From positions 62,001-126,000 of the forward strand of contig JAIWNI010000009.1 of NCBI GenBank assembly GCA_025331435.1: a stretch of 64,000 bases of DNA, in the 5' to 3' direction. Both the position numbers and the translations under genes were made by a program. Source of the DNA: Choanephora cucurbitarum (Eukaryota; Mucoromycota; Mucoromycetes; Mucorales; Choanephoraceae). The notes beneath the pieces are model-generated. The model was not told the DNA's origin, ran no database searches, and saw nothing but the letters and a program-made list of their open reading frames with translations. Shown here in pieces: positions 33,360-42,444 of the stretch; the stretch's first letter is position 1; each line of letters opens with the position of its first letter.

Positions 33360-34865
33360 GACAGTCTTTATTCAAGGTGAAAAAACTAGCAGTACAGAAG
33401 CTGGATCTAAGCAATAGTAAAGCTCTCTCTTTTTTTTTCTTTGTAGAGTTGATGGTACAACAAAGAGAGGTAGGTAAATAGTTAGAGAGGAGAAAAGAGA
33501 TAAAGAGAAAGAGAATTAGTAAGTGTGGAGTGAGAAATATATCTTTATATTTCCAAGACAGAAAATATGCAAGTCTTAAAGAAATAGAAAGCGCTGTTTC
33601 TGGCTTTTGTCGCTTAACAATTGCACTGTATGCCTCTATAAAAATGAAAGAGCAGAACCAGATAGATACTGGAAATGTCAGTATATGTAAATCAGAGGAA
33701 GAGAGAGAGAGGGAAGTGCTGAGGAAAGTTAGGAACACACACAAGAAGCAAGAAAGAGAGAGAAAGAGAGAGATATAGAGAGAGAGGAAAAAGGGAAAGG
33801 CCACAGAATCATTTGTTGCATTTCTGAGTCTTAAATTGCGTGAACACGTCACAAAGCAAAGAACAAAAGGCATTCTCTGTGCAGCAGAATGAACTGATTG
33901 ATAATGATATTTCATTACAAAGAGTTCTCCTGTTTTTATTGTATGTTCTATGCACAACAAAATTGCTTTTATATACCAATTCGGTCTATTTGTATGTGTG
34001 CGTTTTTATTTCAAGATAAATCGAGATCTGAGTTCAGACGGTCTCAGGTTCAAATATGTAACCATCCAGAACGCCGTTTAAATATCTAACGATTGTGAGC
34101 TGTCACCAAAGGCAACAATGCATCATCATAAGCATTGATAACAAAACAAGTCGATTGAAAGAGCAATTTAATCCTTCATGCACCTCCTAATTATATTATG
34201 TTATGTAATGTTTACTGATGCTTTGCAGCTTAAATTCGATAGATACTTTGAAAAATCATCTTGGTTACTCGAGGTGGTGGAAACTGTTTGCTATTTTTGC
34301 ATGGCAAGAAAAATGGAGTTATTACATGGTGTAACTCGTTTTCTATTTGTAGTCTTATACTTCATAGAGAGGCAAATGAAACTGTCATTTTAGCGCAAAA
34401 AAAACCGGTTGTGATAACTATTCCAGCTCAAAAAACAATCGTTCAACGTGTTTTGATGTACAAAAGAAAAAGGTACAAATACATTATGAGAGGCTATAAC
34501 TTCAATGTTACGCTTGGATACCCAATATTTTCAGAAGGTTTTTCACAAAAAAAAAGAGTGGAAGATCGTTTTGGCTCATATAGAAAATATAGCTCATTCG
34601 TACAGACCAGGATGAACAGAAAGTTCAACGGGTTTTGCATGCAAACGTTATTCCTATTTTAGCAAAGAACAAAGACAAAAAGCTTGCAGAAGGGCTTGTT
34701 TCAAACATCTCGGGCCTTATGGTTATCATTTCCTCTTTTGGTGGCATACTCCATCACAGTCTTATCCTTTGATATTGAAGTCTACAATAGTATTGATGTG
34801 GATATTAGAAAGCCCTTTTTATATAAAGCTATATAAAGAACAAATTCTTTTCTGTCAAAATGGTC
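33360..34865. other. Intergenic with microsatellites and reading-frame debris
   Basis: Upstream region of the Ser/Arg-rich gene, with a GA-rich block (33698-33795) and many T/C tracts. Between 34180 and 34660 are overlapping protein-like plus-strand segments broken by stops, probably a decayed element, not identifiable. Two TATAAAG motifs (34822-34828 and 34832-34838) precede an ATG at 34860. Confidence 0.4.
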
Positions 34866-34869
34866 GTAT
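34866..34869. repeat. Target-site duplication, left copy (GTAT)
   Basis: GTAT stands directly before the left LTR and is repeated directly after the right LTR at 40532-40535, as expected of integrase-made 4-bp staggered cuts. Confidence 0.85.
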
Positions 34870-35143
34870 TGAAACGTAGCTACCGAAATTTCCCCTTAAT
34901 CCAATTCTTAAATCCCAATCCATATTATCAAAAGTCACATTCAATTACAATCCCCATTTATTGTTGTAATTCCTCAATCTATCAAATCTCCACTTTTCCT
35001 CTACTATTGATTAATTGTCACAATTACAAATTAACCAACAATCACTTATTGGTATGATATTATATAACTTAAGTAGATATTTGTTATTAAGATTTCTATA
35101 GTTGGTTTCATTTTTTTTAAATAAAGTATCCTCTCACAAATTA
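34870..35143 (+). repeat. Left LTR, 274 bp
   Basis: Read against the right LTR (40258-40531), no difference was seen over 274 bp. It contains TATATAACTT near 35055 as a possible TATA box and AAATAAAG near its end as a polyadenylation signal. Confidence 0.95.
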
Positions 35144-35144
35144 T

Positions 35145-35158
35145 TGGTGCCTTCTGCC
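35145..35158 (+). other. Primer-binding site
   Basis: TGGTGCCTTCTGCC begins one base after the left LTR. TGG pairs with the CCA end of a tRNA and the following bases would match its acceptor stem. Which tRNA was not determined. Confidence 0.7.
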
Positions 35159-35227
35159 AGAAGCATCTTGCAGTTCAAAACCTGTCAATTGGCGAAAGAA
35201 CTCAAGGTTGCCTCTGTAACTGCTAAA

Positions 35228-37405
35228 ATGAGTAATGCATTCAAGCCCCCAAGGTTCTCTAAGGGAGAAGACCCTTACAACTGGTTGCAACGTTTTGAAA
35301 GAGCAGCCAAGTTAAACAAATGGGATGATGATGCCAAATTATACTCGATAGAACAATGTTTTCTAAACGAATCTACAAAACAATGGTATTTCAATCGGGA
35401 TTTCTCTTCTTGGAACAAATTTGTCGAAGAGTTTACTACCAAATATCACAAGAAAGTCGATGCTGACAAAATCATCAAGAAAATAATGGATTTCAAAATT
35501 AAGAAAAACGAACCTATGAAGGCTTATATTGAAAGATTTGACAAACTCTCCACTAACTACAAGAAGATGACCCTGGTTAAAACTCAAGAAAACAAGAACA
35601 GGGCTTCAACCCATGAATCCAAGGAACCAGTTAAAAATACCAAAATTGAAAATCCTATAATTGTTAACCTAAGTGACAAAAGTTTGATCCGCTACTTTAT
35701 TAATGGTCTGAAAGATCGTTCCTTTAAACGGTTCTTGAAATATGAAAATCCCGACAATCTTGAGAATTTATACAAAATTGTGTCTGAAACTTGTGATTCC
35801 GACGAAGAAGAACTTCCGGATGATAGTGAATCTGAATCTATGAATAGTGATTCCGAAAATTCCAATGAATCAGAATTTGAAGAAACTAAGCTCACCAGGA
35901 AATCTACCCATGACAGAGTCAAGAACAAGAAAAGGTCCAAGGATAAAAACGTTGACGATCAAGAAATGACAAGCTTACTTAAGGGTTTTGAGAAGCTGAG
36001 CCTTATGATGGCCCAAGCGATGAATAATGGTAATTACCAACCCAACTATCCAGCCAACGCACCTCCTAAGAAAACCAGTGGTATGTCTACTTGTTACAAT
36101 TGCCAAGATCAAGGACATAAGGCCGAAACATGCCCTGAAACTTGTAAGCTCTGTAAACAGCCTGGACATCCTTATTACCATTGTGAACGTTATCAACCTA
36201 AGAAGACTGATATGTCTCGACGTAATACTAAGGAAGATTTAAACACTGGATTGTTTATAGACCTATTGTATGGTGAGAAAAGACAAAGACAAGAAGAAGA
36301 GGGTTCAAATCCTACTGATGATAATATCAGTAAAAAGGCTAAAATCCCCCTCACAGATGTACGTGTGAGCCGCTCAGGTAACCAAGTACCTACGCCGGCC
36401 AAGAAAAGACCGTTAAAACCCATGACTAATGCCGGAGCAACTGGAATACAATCATTTCCCCAAAATTCTGTCACTAACATTGAATACAATAAGAACAAAA
36501 GGGATAAAAGCGATCTATCCGAATTGATCCAAACGCTAGTACATCAACCTAATTACTTGTTGTCATTGTCACAAATTGCCAGTTTCTCTGCAGCTGCTAG
36601 AACTTTGATTAAGTCTGCCGTAACGAAACCTCAAGAAAATCCGCGCAGTAAGCTGAACAAAGCCATTCATCCAGCTAACCTGCTCCTGGAAGACGACAAC
36701 TTCGGTCATGATGATCACGAGCCTGATAATGATTATTCACAAGAAGAATACGTGGTTGACAACTCTAATAAGCAGTTGAATTTACCTCCCGGTAATGGTG
36801 CACCTAAGACAATCGGTACAGTCAATGGTGTTGCGTGCGAAATGATCCTGGATTCGGGTTGTACTCCATTTATCATAAGTAAAAGACTTGCCTTGGAGAT
36901 TGGTACAAATGAAGTAACTCCAACAGACACAGAATTGCTCCTTGGAAATGGAAAGTTGACTAGACCTCTGGGAGTAATCGAAAATCTCAAGATCAACGTA
37001 GGTGACATTGTCTCTGCAACGATTACAGCCATCTGTTTGGACGTCGATGACCGGTATGACTTCATCATCGGAAGAATAGGGTTGCACTTGTTAGGTGTTA
37101 GCACTGACTGGACCGACCATTCTTGGCATTTTAACTTACCTGATGGTTCTATGGTTCCTGCGCAAGTCTATTATGGTACCAAAGAAGCGAATGAAAAGGA
37201 AGAGCCGGTTGTACCAGGTTTTATACTTATCCCAACATCGGACGATGAAGATGTAGACCACGAAATACTCCAAAAAGAAGGTGTATTTATCAATGAAGGA
37301 TATCAGTACCTTCAAGGAGAAATCCCTGATAAGCCTGGGGAAGAAACTCCTTTAGTAAGATCAAGCAAAGAAGTGATACCGATACTCACCATGAGTTACC
37401 CCTGA
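35228..37405 (+). CDS. Retrotransposon Gag and aspartic protease
   Basis: About 725 residues. The N-terminal part is a capsid-like Gag domain (YNWLQRFERAAKLNKWDDD and following). A Glu/Ser-rich linker leads to two CCHC knuckles: CYNCQDQGHKAETC and CKLCKQPGHPYYHC. The protease is in the same frame, with catalytic LDSGCTPF and later FIIGRIGLHLLG near the C-terminus. The upstream open stretch from 35102 lies partly in the LTR; the first ATG with good context is 35228. The frame ends TAC-CCC-TGA at 37397-37405, where the pol frame takes over by +1 shift. Translation of Pol would therefore be a Gag-PR-Pol fusion from frameshifting; the mechanism is inferred. Confidence 0.9.
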   Translation: MSNAFKPPRFSKGEDPYNWLQRFERAAKLNKWDDDAKLYSIEQCFLNESTKQWYFNRDFSSWNKFVEEFTTKYHKKVDADKIIKKIMDFKIKKNEPMKAYIERFDKLSTNYKKMTLVKTQENKNRASTHESKEPVKNTKIENPIIVNLSDKSLIRYFINGLKDRSFKRFLKYENPDNLENLYKIVSETCDSDEEELPDDSESESMNSDSENSNESEFEETKLTRKSTHDRVKNKKRSKDKNVDDQEMTSLLKGFEKLSLMMAQAMNNGNYQPNYPANAPPKKTSGMSTCYNCQDQGHKAETCPETCKLCKQPGHPYYHCERYQPKKTDMSRRNTKEDLNTGLFIDLLYGEKRQRQEEEGSNPTDDNISKKAKIPLTDVRVSRSGNQVPTPAKKRPLKPMTNAGATGIQSFPQNSVTNIEYNKNKRDKSDLSELIQTLVHQPNYLLSLSQIASFSAAARTLIKSAVTKPQENPRSKLNKAIHPANLLLEDDNFGHDDHEPDNDYSQEEYVVDNSNKQLNLPPGNGAPKTIGTVNGVACEMILDSGCTPFIISKRLALEIGTNEVTPTDTELLLGNGKLTRPLGVIENLKINVGDIVSATITAICLDVDDRYDFIIGRIGLHLLGVSTDWTDHSWHFNLPDGSMVPAQVYYGTKEANEKEEPVVPGFILIPTSDDEDVDHEILQKEGVFINEGYQYLQGEIPDKPGEETPLVRSSKEVIPILTMSYP
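37400..37405 (+). promoter_or_regulatory. Candidate +1 programmed frameshift site CCC-TGA
   Basis: In the gag frame Pro codon CCC is followed by TGA. Slipping one base forward (CCT after CCC, with TGA skipped to GAA at 37404) continues in the pol frame, which opens at 37395 and stays open to 40196. The two frames overlap only 11 bases, confining the shift to this spot. The layout recalls antizyme-type UCC-UGA +1 shifting. Confidence 0.65.
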
Positions 37406-40196
37406 AAAACCCAAAGAAGACGCAACAGAAGTAAAAGATGATGATCCTAGATTAGGAAGCTTAGTATCGAAAATCCAAAACAACTGTAATATAAGTCAAG
37501 ATCAGAAGAATAGAATGATTATATTAATAAAGAAGTACGCCGACTGTTTCGGTACCAACTATGCACACCTGTCCCAAACTAATCTTGTGGAATTTCATGT
37601 GGATACAGCAGATGCAAAGCCTATTTACAGACGACCGAATGCACACATGTCTCATGCCGAAAAGGAATATCTTAAAGAAGATCTTAAGGGTATGGTTGAC
37701 AATGGTATACTCATCCCAACAACACATGTACCAGGCAACACAAAAACTGCAGGATGGTCATTCCCATGCCGTTATGTTGGCAAAAAGACAGGTGATAGAA
37801 GACTAGTATCCATGTTCCAGGATCTCAATAAGGTCACCGTAAGAGACCCATGGCCATTACCGAACCTTACAGACGTCATAGAAGAGCTGGGTCAATCCCA
37901 ATGGTACTCACAATTAGACCTATTAAAAGGATTTCATCAAATCAGGGTACACCCTGATAGTATCCCCAAATTAACAATAACCACACCTTATGGCTGCTAC
38001 TCTTACAAATGTCTACCTTTCGGTGTCATCAATGGACCTAGTTGTTTCTCGCGTGCAATATATCTCGCAATGGAACCGTTCATAAACTCATGTGTCACAG
38101 TTTACTTGGACGATTGCACAGTACATTCTAAAGACTTCGAAGAGCATTTCGTACACCTGGAATCCGTCTTCAAAAGACTGTTAGAAGTAAACATGAAGCT
38201 TAATGCTAACAAGGTGGAACTCTTCACAGATAAAATCGAACTACTAGGCTTCCAAATAACCCCAAAAGGCATTTCTCCTTTACAATCCAAGGTAGATAAG
38301 GTGTTACACTTTCCAAAACCTGTAAATCAAAAGGACATCAGAGCTTTCGTGAATCTCTGTAGCTTTTATAGGAGACACATACCACTGTTCAGTCAAATCT
38401 CCTCACCTATGAATGAGCTACTTAAGAAAAATAAGCCATTTGATTGGAATGAAAATTGCGACAAAGCCTTTGAAAAGTTAAAGCAAGCACTGTCTGAAGC
38501 AGCTATGCTGAATTTCCCTGATCCCAAGAAGCCGTATAGACTTTACACTGATGCAAGTGATATTGCTATAGGTGCGTGTTTGGCACAATTAGACGATAAC
38601 GGTGATGAAAGACCGATCTCATTCATGTCCAGAAAACTGCAACCAGCTGAGGTCAGGTATCCAATAGTTGAAAAGGAGCTACTTGCAGTTATAGCCAGTC
38701 TGCATAAGTTCAGAAAGTATTTGCTAGACAAACCCTTCACATTGTTCACTGATAATACTGCAGTACAATACATGTTTACTAAAAACACGCCGAATCAACG
38801 ACTGCAAAGGTGGATAATGGCAGCACAAGAGTTTACGTTCAAGTGTGTCCACTTGAAAACGAAATTTAACCCTGTTGCGGATGCTATGTCACGTTACCCC
38901 TCGTTGAACAGTTCGCATGAAGATGAATGCACAGGTGAAGATGATCTAGAAGCACTATATGATCATCTGATGATCACCGAAAAGAAATCAATTTATGTTG
39001 ACTCAAATCATTACGAACCAGAAATGCTCTCGGTATTCCAAGATCTACAGAATGCAGAAAGAATACCATATGCATCACCCAAAAGAAAAGCAAAATTAGC
39101 TCACTACAAGATAGAAGAAAGTCATCTATATAGACAAGTGGGACAAAGATTTTTAAGAATTCCTTACCTAAGTGAAAGACAACCACTTCTCCGAGAATTG
39201 CATGATGGACATGGCCATTACGGTCAAAATGCCTCCTGGGCAAGGTTATACAAAGATTACTGGTGGCCCACCGCCTATGTGGATATGAAAAAATACGTTA
39301 CTACATGTGTTCCATGTCAACTTTTTACCAATATTGACAATCGACCAAAAGCTAAAAAAATAGTACCAGTACTCAGACTGTTTCAACAATTCTCAATCGA
39401 CTTTGTGGGACCCTTCCCACCGTCCTCTAACGGTAATAAGTATATTATAGTGGCAGTAGAAAACTTTACCCGTTGGCCGTTAGCACTCGCATGCCCAAAG
39501 GCCGATGCTCAAACAGTTGCCAACTTCATATACGAAAATATATTTGTTCAGTTCGGTCCACCGACTCACATCCTCTCTGATAATGGCTCTCATTTCGATA
39601 ATGAGATTATCGACAAATTTCTTTACCTGCTCAAAATCCACCATAAATTCACATCACCATACAGACCTGAAACCAATGGAATGTGCGAACGCCTAAATGG
39701 AACTCTAGCTCTCTCGTTGAAAAAACTGTCAATTCAACGCCCTGAAAACTGGGATTTGCATTTACCAGGAGTACTCTATGCTTATAGAACAAAGGCTCAT
39801 GAAATAATCAAAATATCCCCATTTGAATTACTGTACGGACAACCTCCTCGTGCGCCTCGCCAGGATGCCCTGCAAGTCTATGGACAATCCTTAGCGTACG
39901 ACAGAACCTATAAACTCATGAACAAAAATTTGCAAGATGACGATATCAGCATGTATCCATTCTTCGATAATGAATTTGATCCAGAATCATTTAACAAATT
40001 CAATGTTGGTGATTTAGTATTACGCATGCGGCATAAGAAGACTAGTAAATTGAGCTCCAAATTCGAACCTGAATTGTTTACTGTTGTTGCCAACAACTAT
40101 AATGGATCATACAAGTTAGCTGATAGTTCGGGAAGATTGTTGAAACGAAGTGTTAATGGCTCATCTTTGACGAAGTTCCATCCTCGATTAAATTGA
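37404..40196 (+). CDS. Retrotransposon Pol: RT, RNase H, integrase
   Basis: Open in the +1 frame from just after the gag stop region; the first ATG is 37515. RT motifs: FPCRYVGKKTGDRRLVSMFQ, LDLLKGFHQIRVHPD, and catalytic YLDD at about 38103. RNase H has LYTDASDIAIGACLAQ. The integrase zinc module is HDGHGHYGQNASW...CVPCQ, then FSIDFVGPF (Asp), LSDNGSHFDN (Asp) and RPETNGMCERLN (Glu) complete the DDE triad. The YLDD box in place of YVDD/YIDD is a tolerated variant. All catalytic residues seen are intact. Starts by frameshift, so the coordinates mark the open frame. Confidence 0.92.
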   Translation, partial: EKPKEDATEVKDDDPRLGSLVSKIQNNCNISQDQKNRMIILIKKYADCFGTNYAHLSQTNLVEFHVDTADAKPIYRRPNAHMSHAEKEYLKEDLKGMVDNGILIPTTHVPGNTKTAGWSFPCRYVGKKTGDRRLVSMFQDLNKVTVRDPWPLPNLTDVIEELGQSQWYSQLDLLKGFHQIRVHPDSIPKLTITTPYGCYSYKCLPFGVINGPSCFSRAIYLAMEPFINSCVTVYLDDCTVHSKDFEEHFVHLESVFKRLLEVNMKLNANKVELFTDKIELLGFQITPKGISPLQSKVDKVLHFPKPVNQKDIRAFVNLCSFYRRHIPLFSQISSPMNELLKKNKPFDWNENCDKAFEKLKQALSEAAMLNFPDPKKPYRLYTDASDIAIGACLAQLDDNGDERPISFMSRKLQPAEVRYPIVEKELLAVIASLHKFRKYLLDKPFTLFTDNTAVQYMFTKNTPNQRLQRWIMAAQEFTFKCVHLKTKFNPVADAMSRYPSLNSSHEDECTGEDDLEALYDHLMITEKKSIYVDSNHYEPEMLSVFQDLQNAERIPYASPKRKAKLAHYKIEESHLYRQVGQRFLRIPYLSERQPLLRELHDGHGHYGQNASWARLYKDYWWPTAYVDMKKYVTTCVPCQLFTNIDNRPKAKKIVPVLRLFQQFSIDFVGPFPPSSNGNKYIIVAVENFTRWPLALACPKADAQTVANFIYENIFVQFGPPTHILSDNGSHFDNEIIDKFLYLLKIHHKFTSPYRPETNGMCERLNGTLALSLKKLSIQRPENWDLHLPGVLYAYRTKAHEIIKISPFELLYGQPPRAPRQDALQVYGQSLAYDRTYKLMNKNLQDDDISMYPFFDNEFDPESFNKFNVGDLVLRMRHKKTSKLSSKFEPELFTVVANNYNGSYKLADSSGRLLKRSVNGSSLTKFHPRLN

Positions 40197-40239
40197 AAAA
40201 AAAAATCACTCGTTTCTGTATTTCCTTCACCTATTGTTC

Positions 40240-40257
40240 AAGAAATAGGGTGGAGTA
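40240..40257 (+). other. Polypurine tract
   Basis: AGAAATAGGGTGGAG immediately precedes the right LTR and would prime plus-strand DNA synthesis. Confidence 0.65.
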
Positions 40258-40531
40258 TGAAACGTAGCTACCGAAATTTCCCCTTAATCCAATTCTTAAA
40301 TCCCAATCCATATTATCAAAAGTCACATTCAATTACAATCCCCATTTATTGTTGTAATTCCTCAATCTATCAAATCTCCACTTTTCCTCTACTATTGATT
40401 AATTGTCACAATTACAAATTAACCAACAATCACTTATTGGTATGATATTATATAACTTAAGTAGATATTTGTTATTAAGATTTCTATAGTTGGTTTCATT
40501 TTTTTTAAATAAAGTATCCTCTCACAAATTA
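40258..40531 (+). repeat. Right LTR, 274 bp
   Basis: Identical by reading to the left LTR. It is followed by the GTAT duplication at 40532-40535. Confidence 0.95.
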
Positions 40532-40535
40532 GTAT

Positions 40536-41533
40536 CAGCTGAGCAAATAGATACGGATACATACATTATGCAGTTCTTTTAGCTGTTTGTATTCTTAAAT
40601 TTTTATCGGTGTAGTTTTGTTTTTATTTGATCTCATTGCAACAAGAGAGAACCCCTTTTTTCTCAACTCAACCAACCTGGCAACAGCTCGCTCTTATCTT
40701 TTTGAATATTACACACATACAGTTGAAGAAGTATATTCTTAAGGTCTCGAACCCTTGCTCTATCAATTCAACATTAGATGCCCTTAGATATCCGCAAAGA
40801 AATGCCTATCACTGCTTCAAGCCATATACCCTAGTTTACATCTTGCCTGCTGTCCTACCTTTGACTTGTATTTGACTTTCTTTGCATTCTACCTCAAGGG
40901 TTTCTCTTTTTCTGTTGAAGCAATATTTCTTTTGTGATTCTTCGAGCTGTCAAATGAAAGAAGTAACTCAAATATACCTTGTGAAACATATGCGCCGTAA
41001 TTCTATCTTCTCTTTTTAAGTACACGCCTTCATTCTCAAATGTATGTCTTGCGTACTTTTAGCTGATACATTTTTTATTTCTGCCTTTTTCTATTTTCAT
41101 TTTGTGTTTGTCATTTGAGCTGTTCGGTTTTCTTTAAATTAAATGAGTTCTCTCAAACAAAGTACATTTTCTTTTAAGTTCACCAGACTTTAGGCACTGC
41201 TTTTTTTCTTCGCTAGTGTCCCATTTTGACAGGTGAAAGGACTCAGCTTGCATTACATGTTGCAATTCTTCAAAAAGAAATAGGATTCAAAGGCTCTTAG
41301 GGATTCCGGTTATATGTTGTTGAAGGAAAGCTTATTATCTTATTTCAGCAACACTCTACCATCTCTTCAAGTCTATCACATAAAGCAGCTGTCAAAATTA
41401 TTTTTGGTTTCAAACACCGTGAAAGTTGGGGGTAAAATGGATGCACCAGTCACTTTAAAAAGCCTAAATTCTTACTAATCTGCTCTTTTCTTCTTTCTTT
41501 TCTTCATTTTTTAATTCAAAGTAATACGAAATA
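40536..41533. other. Intergenic, no supported gene
   Basis: AT-rich sequence with T/C tracts. The last part (41470-41520) is the leader of YAE1. A GGTCTCGAACCC string near 40743 resembles a tRNA T-arm but no cloverleaf was found around it. Confidence 0.5.
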
Positions 41534-42139
41534 ATGCCACACTCTGAAGCTGATCCTCAAGAGGATATCTGGGCCGACAGCGATAACGATGAACAGATTT
41601 CTTATGAAAGAAATCTTGCAGAAAGAGAATGGGAAAGGCTACAGGAAGATCATGGCAATGTAAATATAGACACGCAGTCTAAGCACTCAGAAGTCTAATT
41701 TTTTCCGTAACTCGAAGACAGGCTACAAAGAAGGCATTGTTGAGGGGAAAGAAGTGAATATGCAAAGGGGCTTTGATGTAGGCTATATTGAGGGCCTTGC
41801 GATTGGAAAAGCCATTGGTAGACTTCGTGGAATAGTAAGGTAAATCAATGACAAGCACTACTCATACTTGAATCTGCTTGACTGAATAAACAATAATTTA
41901 GTTGTCAGGTTGCTTTTTATAGGCAACTCGCTAAGAAGGAAGAAGCAGCAAAAGAGTTGGATAGTCTATTTGATGAGATCAACAAAATTGAAGTGAATCA
42001 TGTTTACCATGTTGATTATTTTCGTGAAGGTGAATCAAAGAAGTCTGATAACTATGTTGCTCCCGATATGTTTGTTAGTCAGCTAGAAGACAAAGTCAAG
42101 TCAACTTTAGACGATGTCGCTAAAAAGTATCAATGTTGA
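41534..42139 (+). CDS. YAE1: YAE1, Fe-S assembly adaptor with deca-GX3 motif
   Basis: Acts with LTO1 to recruit the ABC protein RLI1/ABCE1 for cytosolic Fe-S cluster delivery, linking to ribosome biogenesis and recycling. Three exons join cleanly: an acidic N-terminus (EDIWADSDNDEQ), then the diagnostic Gly every fourth residue, GYKEGIVEGKEVNMQRGFDV and GYIEGLAIGKAIGRLRG. A helical tail ending KKYQC follows. Introns: about 41660-41724 (donor GTAAAT) and about 41840-41922 (donor GTAAATC after AG). About 150 residues, normal for the family. The pyrimidine leader ends near 41519. LTO1 is not in the window. Confidence 0.85.
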
Positions 42140-42444
42140 ACTTTTGCAAATCTTTTTTTTTTTTGGCTTAGCAGTATTTGAGAAAAAGGGCAGCTCCTTG
42201 ATAAATGAAAGTAAACATCCATGTTTTCTTTCTCTAATACCTACAAATGTGAACAGAAAGATAAACCCTCTTCTCTTTAAGTGTGCTCATATGCAAAGCA
42301 AACAAGAGCATCATTATCATATCAAGCCCTTTTATGCGTAAAAATTAAACAACCGTTGCTTTTTTATCAATTAACAAAAGAAACAATTAATTATCATGAA
42401 AAACTACTTCTAGTATTGCATTGACATTACTGTATTGTATTTGT
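42140..42444. other. Convergent spacer
   Basis: Between the YAE1 stop and the LRR gene stop; AT-rich, no gene. Confidence 0.6.

Larger units (their letters stand above)
34870..40531 (+). mobile_element. Complete Ty3/gypsy LTR retrotransposon
   Basis: The 5,662-bp element has identical 274-bp LTRs, a primer-binding site beside the left LTR, Gag with two zinc knuckles, an aspartic protease, RT, RNase H, integrase, a purine tract before the right LTR and GTAT target duplications. Domain order (PR-RT-RH-IN) is that of Metaviridae-type fungal elements. No chromodomain is evident after integrase; the C-terminus ends in a short GPY/F-like basic stretch. Identical LTRs and open frames imply a very recent insertion of an element likely competent to transpose. 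LTRs start TG but end AATTA and not CA, judged from the shared boundaries and the GTAT duplications. Confidence 0.95.

Noticed and set aside
34261..34662. Long plus-strand frame as a host gene
   Set aside because: It has no domain or splice partners, and its neighbourhood is stop-rich; treated as debris.
38102..38788. Minus-strand frames inside the retrotransposon
   Set aside because: Shadows of Pol; no motif.
40735..40770. tRNA-like T-arm (GGTCTCGAACCC) on either strand
   Set aside because: No matching acceptor, D or anticodon stems could be drawn around it.
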